From positions 1 through 5,888 of the forward strand of contig JANQRM010000040.1 in NCBI GenBank assembly GCA_028284565.1: a stretch of DNA of 5,888 bases. The letters are read 5' to 3'. The position numbers and the translations under genes are program-made. Positions 1 to 4,172 of the stretch are shown one piece after another (within the stretch, counting starts at the first letter, position 1; the number at the start of each line of letters is the position of its first letter). Below the pieces are notes generated by a model, which was not told where the DNA came from, made no database searches, and saw only the letters and a program-made list of their open reading frames with translations. Source of the DNA: Anaerolineae bacterium. GTDB taxonomy: Bacteria; Chloroflexota; Anaerolineae; Aggregatilineales; Phototrophicaceae.

Positions 1-1
1 C

Positions 2-1597
2 CCCAACTTGGAAGTGATGCTCATTAACATCCACACACAAATCCGTGAAGTGGGCGACTTTATCCCAGAACAGCCACAAGAAACACCCCAATCTATCCAA
101 GTTATCACTGAAGCGATGGAACGGGCGGGGATGCGGATTCCGAATGTCTTGCAATTTACGCCTGATGGCACGCGCTTGATTGGGATTAACTTTAACGGAC
201 ATATTGAGATTTACGACTTACTCATTCCGTATTCGGCGTTGTCTGACGATGCTACCGCGACGGCACAAGGTTTTGAACCGACTGCTGTCAGAGTTTTAGC
301 TCTACAACCCACAGCGACCACAGGCTTTGATGTGTTGGGTGAACCGCGTCCGACAATTACTCCAACCATCACACCGACACCTCCTGCGACCATTGCCGCC
401 ACATCCTCTGCACCAGAACGCAGTCAAATTGTGAATGTGTGTCCTGTGGAACGGGTGTATACGATGGATGATTTACCGCCGCCGTGGGCAGTGAATGGGA
501 AGATGCTCCTGCGTAGTCGGGATATTCCGGGCAATCCGATTCGTGTTCTGCAACCGGAAACAGGTCTTGTCGCTATTGATGATAGCGTGTTGGATTGTTC
601 CAATTGCACCTTCTCGTTTGATATGAACTGGGTGGTGCAACGTAACGCGACTGGGGTGATGGTGTCGCGTCCTGATGGCAGTGATGTAGTGAATCTGATT
701 GACCTCATTCCTGCAAGTGCGCCGGAAATCTTCGCGCCTCGTGCCGATGGAACGCGCGTTTATCTGGCGGGTGAAGACCGCGACTTGCTCAATATGGAAT
801 GGTTCGACCTGAGTACCTTGCAATATCAATTTGAAGTCTATGACACGGCTGATGATCGACAGGGCGCAATCCGCTATACCCAACGCTACAATGCCGCAAC
901 AGGTGAGTTCTCGCCTCCATTTCGTCCAGAGGGATTCGATCCTATCATCATTGATTATCAATCACCCACCACCTTCACTGCACAACCCGACCTTGACCCG
1001 CATTATGTCGTGGTTCGTCTTAGCTTCAGTACCGGGCAGGGTAGGGGATATAAATATTACTTGGTGGATGAGCGTACCCAAGAGGCGACTTACTTGATGC
1101 GTATCTCGAATGAAGGTAACCCTGAATTCCGTTGGCATCCGCATGGCGATGCACTCTATTTCCGTTATGTGGGGGCTGGGTCGGATGAATGGTATCGACT
1201 GGATACCACCACTGGCGAAATCGGCTTACTGGGACTTGCGCCGGGTGGAGTTTGGTCACGTGATGCGAAGTTGCGCTTTGGGCAGTGGTTCTTATCCACC
1301 GAAGAACGGCAAGCACGTGAAGAGGCAGGGGACATCACGACTCTAGTCTATGTATGGAACAGTGATACAGGTGGCATTACGCGCTTCTGTGTCCCGCAAT
1401 ATACTGACCTGAGTACCTCCTCTGCCATTTGGTCGCCTGATAATCGCTACCTGCTGTTTGATGGAAGCTATACCATCGAGAATGAAGATGACACGGTGAC
1501 GACGATTTCCAATTCGCTTCTCTTCGATAGTCTGACAGGTTATCTGACGGAATTCACATCTGAAACGCTCGATTTGATTGTGTGGATGGAGGACTAA
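2..1597 (+). CDS. Secreted beta-propeller-like (WD40/TolB-like) protein, 5'-truncated by the window edge
   Basis: The reading frame is open from the first bases to a TAA at 1595-1597, giving 531 visible residues. Candidate starts near the edge (TTG at 8, GTG at 14, ATG at 17) have no properly spaced ribosome binding site and no signal peptide follows them, so the real start is probably upstream. Counting from the TTG at 8, propeller-blade motifs of the type (F/W)-x-P-D-G-x-x-L recur: FTPDGTRLIG near residues 50-59, APRADGTRVYLAG near 243-255, WHPHGDALYF near 376-385, VWSRDAKLRF near 415-424 and IWSPDNRYLLF near 474-484. A Thr-Pro-rich spacer at about 113-128 separates the first blade-like unit from the rest, as in extracellular proteins with flexible linkers. 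Four cysteines are visible (145, 197, 200, 461), two of them as CxxC. I recognise no catalytic motif. A binding or scaffold role outside the membrane is inferred. It is the first visible gene of the operon, and its last codons contain the ribosome binding site of the next gene. An alternative is a PD40-type periplasmic protein. The fold class is moderately sure and the function is unknown. Confidence 0.8.
   Translation, partial: PNLEVMLINIHTQIREVGDFIPEQPQETPQSIQVITEAMERAGMRIPNVLQFTPDGTRLIGINFNGHIEIYDLLIPYSALSDDATATAQGFEPTAVRVLALQPTATTGFDVLGEPRPTITPTITPTPPATIAATSSAPERSQIVNVCPVERVYTMDDLPPPWAVNGKMLLRSRDIPGNPIRVLQPETGLVAIDDSVLDCSNCTFSFDMNWVVQRNATGVMVSRPDGSDVVNLIDLIPASAPEIFAPRADGTRVYLAGEDRDLLNMEWFDLSTLQYQFEVYDTADDRQGAIRYTQRYNAATGEFSPPFRPEGFDPIIIDYQSPTTFTAQPDLDPHYVVVRLSFSTGQGRGYKYYLVDERTQEATYLMRISNEGNPEFRWHPHGDALYFRYVGAGSDEWYRLDTTTGEIGLLGLAPGGVWSRDAKLRFGQWFLSTEERQAREEAGDITTLVYVWNSDTGGITRFCVPQYTDLSTSSAIWSPDNRYLLFDGSYTIENEDDTVTTISNSLLFDSLTGYLTEFTSETLDLIVWMED
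1588..1593 (+). promoter_or_regulatory. Ribosome binding site of the SH3b gene, inside the end of the upstream gene
   Basis: GGAGGA lies 6 bases before the ATG at 1600 and overlaps the last three sense codons of the propeller gene. It is the strongest Shine-Dalgarno match in the window. It decides the start at 1600 over the in-frame GTG at 1582, which would put seven extra residues or so before the signal peptide and has no comparable site. Confidence 0.8.
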
Positions 1598-1599
1598 TC

Positions 1600-2592
1600 A
1601 TGTTGCAACGGCTGGTTCTCCTGTTTATCTTGTTAGTTGGTGGCATGGGCTTGTCAGTGGCGCAGGACGACATCGACACGACGATGCAGACCGTGTTAGA
1701 TATGGATGTATTCGTCACGACGCAGGACTTGAGTTCCCTACGGATGGGACCCGGCACAGGTTTTGACCGCTATCTGGTTGTCCCGCCTGCCGTCACGATT
1801 CCTGCCATCGGACGCTCGGCAAATGGTCGGTGGGTGCAAGTGATTTATGAGAATCAACGCGGGTGGATTGCGTCCTTTTTGTTGGTGTGGTCGGGGGATT
1901 TCCTCAGCTTGCCGATTGATGGCATAGCACCTGAACCGTTTGTTCGTCGCACCACAATCGTAGCGAATACGACGGTGATGCGAGACACACCTTTATATCG
2001 AGATGCCGTTGACCCCTCGAATTATGTAGGTAGTCTCCCGCCCGGCACGGAAGTTGAGATTGTGGCAAGGCTAGGGGATTCGGGTTTCCGACAATATCAG
2101 ATTCTCTACAATGGACAGACCTATTGGGTCGGGTCATGGAATCTCACTTTAGAACGTGGCGCGACTCCTAACGATGCCCTCAACACCGTCTATCGCTTCC
2201 CTTATGGACGCTTGCGCTCCACAATTGGTAATCAAATCAACAGCGGACAAAGCCGACTGAATTCGATTAGCAGTATTTGGTCGAGCTTGTCGCAAGGGCG
2301 CAGTATCTCCTGTGCGAATATCCCACAGCTACTTGGTCAAGTGAATGTGCCGATTACGGATTTGGATTTTGAACCCGCATTCGCACCTTTAACCATCGCG
2401 CTCCAAGCGGGATATGACAGCACCAATACCGCTATCACCTTGTTTGAGGATGCCTGCAACCAGACGGATGCCTTTTTAACACAGGATGATATTGATACCG
2501 CTTTTGCCGAAATTGACAACGCCCAACGCAATTACAATGTTGCCTCATCCATCTTATCAAGCCTCCATGCCAACGACCCATTTTCTAATTAA
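1600..2592 (+). CDS. Secreted protein with two SH3b-like domains and a helical C-terminal region
   Basis: The protein has 330 residues from the ATG at 1600, chosen for its GGAGGA site and because it starts exactly at a signal peptide. Residues 1-21 are the signal peptide, ending SVA before Gln22, a signal peptidase I type site without a lipobox Cys. Residues about 37-97 form a bacterial SH3 (SH3b) domain: LRMGPGTGFD (47-56), then a VPPAVTIPAIGR strand turn, NGRWVQVIY (75-83) and RGWIASFLL (87-95), the usual order of SH3b motifs. A second, more diverged SH3-like unit spans about 118-183, with LPPGTEVEIVAR (146-157) and QTYWVGSWNL (173-182). From about 190 to the end there is a predicted helical, Ser/Asn/Gln-rich region that I do not recognise, holding the only two mature cysteines (238 and 286). 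SH3b domains in known families bind peptidoglycan peptides or proteins. No hydrolase domain is present, so a binding or adaptor role in the envelope is inferred. The gene follows the propeller gene by 2 bases and precedes the first TPR gene by 14. Confidence 0.9.
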   Translation: MLQRLVLLFILLVGGMGLSVAQDDIDTTMQTVLDMDVFVTTQDLSSLRMGPGTGFDRYLVVPPAVTIPAIGRSANGRWVQVIYENQRGWIASFLLVWSGDFLSLPIDGIAPEPFVRRTTIVANTTVMRDTPLYRDAVDPSNYVGSLPPGTEVEIVARLGDSGFRQYQILYNGQTYWVGSWNLTLERGATPNDALNTVYRFPYGRLRSTIGNQINSGQSRLNSISSIWSSLSQGRSISCANIPQLLGQVNVPITDLDFEPAFAPLTIALQAGYDSTNTAITLFEDACNQTDAFLTQDDIDTAFAEIDNAQRNYNVASSILSSLHANDPFSN

Positions 2593-2594
2593 TG

Positions 2595-2600
2595 AAAGGA
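2595..2600 (+). promoter_or_regulatory. Ribosome binding site of the first TPR gene
   Basis: AAAGGA ends 6 bases before the ATG at 2607, the same spacing as for the preceding gene. It supports 2607 over the in-frame ATG at 2592. The 2592 ATG overlaps the TAA of the SH3b gene but has only T/A-rich sequence and no purine-rich site before it. Confidence 0.7.
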
Positions 2601-2606
2601 AATCTC

Positions 2607-3437
2607 ATGACCCTTCGTAAAACGCTTTTGTTACTCATCATCTCATCACTGCTACTCGTGCTTCCGGTGCTTGCTCAGAATGACGAGGAAGACGAACTCG
2701 AATGTCTAGCTTTTGAGGACTCATCAACGGAGATTCGCCGGAGCTACTATATGGGCGAAGCCTTCGCCTACGTGCAAAATGGTGATTATTCCGCCGCCAT
2801 CATCAGCTATCGGTGTATTATTGAGCAGATTGATGAGAATTACATTGATGCCTATCTCAACCGCGCTGTCGTGCATACCATTCGTCGCTCCTATGACCTT
2901 GCGATTGAAGACTACGACATGGCAATCTCGATTGACCCCAACTTCGCACCTGTCTATAACAATCGCGCAATTGTCCATACAGCTCGTCAAGAGTTTGAAG
3001 AAGCGATGGCAGATTACAACCAAGCTCTCGACATCGATCCAAGCTATGCTTTCACTTATAACAATCGAGGTGTCCTCCATGCGTCGATGGGTGACTATGA
3101 ATCCGCAATGGCAGATTTCCAGCAAGTTATCGAACTCGGCAATCTGGATGAAGCCCTAACTGCGCTCAAAGAACGTCGTGAAGCCCAAGCGAACAACCAG
3201 CAATTCAACGGTGAAATCCCTGAATATGATGTGCGTCTGACTCGTGTCTATGCGCTGATGGGGATGATTGATGCTCAACGTGCGTTGGAAGATTTGGATG
3301 ATTATCTCTTGTTGGCAGGTGGACGCGCCGACCCACGCCTCGAAAATGCCGCCGGAAGTCTTGCCTCCCGTTTCCAATTCGACCTGCGCTTTGATGACAC
3401 TTGGGTACTTGTGGCAGACTTCATCGGGGACGAGTAG
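2607..3437 (+). CDS. Secreted tetratricopeptide repeat protein (first of two paralogs)
   Basis: The protein has 276 residues from the ATG at 2607. An ATG at 2592 would add five residues, but the AAAGGA site favours 2607. Residues 1-23 are a Leu-rich signal peptide ending VLA before Gln24, with no lipobox, followed by an acidic stretch (24-32). Four consecutive 34-residue TPR units fit exactly at about 46-79, 80-113, 114-147 and 148-181. Each has the helix A pattern (YNNRAIVH, YNNRGVLH) and the helix B pattern (AMADYNQALDIDP). A looser helical pair follows at about 207-235, then a C-terminal tail with no recognised motif. Only two cysteines exist, Cys33 before the repeats and Cys70 in helix B of TPR 1, and both have counterparts in the next gene. 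TPR arrays bind peptides or partner proteins. With the signal peptide this one acts outside the cytoplasm, probably as a scaffold or adaptor for its operon partners, which is inference. It lies 14 bases after the SH3b gene and 9 bases before its paralog. Confidence 0.92.
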   Translation: MTLRKTLLLLIISSLLLVLPVLAQNDEEDELECLAFEDSSTEIRRSYYMGEAFAYVQNGDYSAAIISYRCIIEQIDENYIDAYLNRAVVHTIRRSYDLAIEDYDMAISIDPNFAPVYNNRAIVHTARQEFEEAMADYNQALDIDPSYAFTYNNRGVLHASMGDYESAMADFQQVIELGNLDEALTALKERREAQANNQQFNGEIPEYDVRLTRVYALMGMIDAQRALEDLDDYLLLAGGRADPRLENAAGSLASRFQFDLRFDDTWVLVADFIGDE

Positions 3438-3441
3438 GGGG
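3436..3441 (+). promoter_or_regulatory. Ribosome binding site of the second TPR gene, overlapping the previous stop codon
   Basis: AGGGGG begins inside the TAG stop of the first TPR gene and ends 5 bases before a GTG at 3447. It supports the GTG as a real start, since a signal peptide begins exactly there and no ATG lies nearby in frame. The overlap with the stop codon suggests translational coupling of the two TPR genes. Confidence 0.7.
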
Positions 3442-3446
3442 CAATC

Positions 3447-4169
3447 GTGAAAATTAAACTCACCCTCTGCCTGCTCCTGTTAATGAGTCTCATCATTGGT
3501 GTGCAGGCACAAGAGGACACGGAAGAACCCGACCCCTGCGAACCCTTTATCGTGCAGGAGGACTCGCTCGCCTACTTGGTGGGGCAGGGGGATGTTTACT
3601 TTACTCAGGGGAACAATGCCCGCGCTATCATCCTTTATACTTGCGCTTTAGAACGGGATGGTGAATTCATCTCGGCGTATATCAAGCGGGGCTATGCCTA
3701 CTATGCACAGCGCAATGATGACCTCGCGCTGGATGATTACAATGTCGCGTTGGAATTCGATGATAGCAATGTGGATTCCTATATCAATCGTGGGATTCTC
3801 TATCTCTCACAAGGACGCTTTGGGCTTGCACTAGCGGACTTCGACCTTGCGATTGCTTTATCACCAGAGAGTGCGATTGCCTATAACAACCGGGCGGTGG
3901 TTCATGCGATTGAAGGCAACTATGACTTCGCACTTGGGGATATTCAAATCGCCATCGAACTCGACCCCGACGACCCCAAGCCACATGCCACCTTAGCAAT
4001 GATCTATTCGGCATTGGCTAACGAAAGCTACGCGCAATTCCAGACGCTCTCGGAGTCTCCGCAACGTTTTCCGGCTGGAGATGCGGATGTCGTCTTGAAT
4101 GCCTTGCGCTTGAGTGTCGAAGCAGGCACGTTTGATATTTGGCTTCCCGCATTGAGTCGGGCAGGGTAG
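3447..4169 (+). CDS. Secreted tetratricopeptide repeat protein (second of two paralogs, GTG start)
   Basis: The protein has 240 residues from a GTG at 3447 behind AGGGGG. Residues 1-21 are a signal peptide ending VQA before Gln22. Cys8 sits inside the hydrophobic core and is not a lipobox. An acidic, Pro-containing stretch follows (23-33), then four TPR units at about 41-74, 75-108, 109-142 and 143-176, with patterns such as YINRGILYLSQGRFGLALAD and YNNRAVVH, and the start of a fifth helical pair at about 177-200. The mature protein has two cysteines, Cys31 before the repeats and Cys66 in helix B of TPR 1, matching Cys33 and Cys70 of the upstream protein. The two proteins are collinear through signal peptide, acidic lead, repeats and a short C-terminal region, so I call them products of a tandem duplication that has diverged. 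The ligand is not predictable from sequence. It lies 9 bases after its paralog and 3 bases before the solute-binding protein gene, which suggests work with that protein. Confidence 0.92.
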   Translation: MKIKLTLCLLLLMSLIIGVQAQEDTEEPDPCEPFIVQEDSLAYLVGQGDVYFTQGNNARAIILYTCALERDGEFISAYIKRGYAYYAQRNDDLALDDYNVALEFDDSNVDSYINRGILYLSQGRFGLALADFDLAIALSPESAIAYNNRAVVHAIEGNYDFALGDIQIAIELDPDDPKPHATLAMIYSALANESYAQFQTLSESPQRFPAGDADVVLNALRLSVEAGTFDIWLPALSRAG

Positions 4170-4171
4170 GG
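4163..4171 (+). promoter_or_regulatory. Ribosome binding region of the solute-binding protein gene
   Basis: Two AGGG cores flank the TAG stop of the second TPR gene, at 4163-4166 and 4168-4171. The first sits 6 bases before the ATG at 4173. The second sits 4 bases before the adjacent in-frame ATG at 4176. The choice between the two ATGs changes the protein by only one residue. The site lies within the end of the upstream gene, which suggests translational coupling. Confidence 0.55.
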
Positions 4172-4172
4172 C

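Noticed and set aside
473..961. Long open frame of 162 codons on the minus strand, with other minus-strand frames across the propeller gene
   Set aside because: It lies wholly opposite a gene with clear propeller motifs. Its translation shows no domain or signal peptide and it has no supporting context. I treat it as a shadow of the plus-strand codons.
806..1418. Exact 13-base direct repeat GACCTGAGTACCT at 806-818 and 1406-1418, 600 bases apart
   Set aside because: Both copies encode Asp-Leu-Ser-Thr in the same frame of the propeller protein. Flanking bases do not extend the match, so it looks like a recurring blade phrase or chance and not a mobile or recombination site.
1582..1600. GTG at 1582 as an alternative start of the SH3b gene overlapping the propeller gene
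   Set aside because: It would place Met-Asp-Gly-Gly-Leu-Ile before the signal peptide and has no ribosome binding site of its own, while GGAGGA sits at the right distance from the ATG at 1600.
1660..2500. The peptide QDDIDT occurs twice in the SH3b protein, just after the signal peptide (22-27) and near the C-terminus (295-300)
   Set aside because: The two copies use different codons and the flanking residues differ, so there is no sign of a recent duplication. Short acidic stretches are common in this protein.
2713..3159. Second plus-strand frame of 148 codons inside the first TPR gene, and a 133-codon minus-strand frame at 2724-3125
   Set aside because: The frame-1 protein has four exact 34-residue TPR units. 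The alternative frames give low-complexity products with no recognisable motif and mirror the repetitive TPR codons.
3446..3475. Cys8 in the second TPR protein as a possible lipobox
   Set aside because: It sits only seven residues in, at the start of the hydrophobic core, too early for a lipoprotein signal. A normal signal peptidase I site (VQA before Gln) follows at residue 21.
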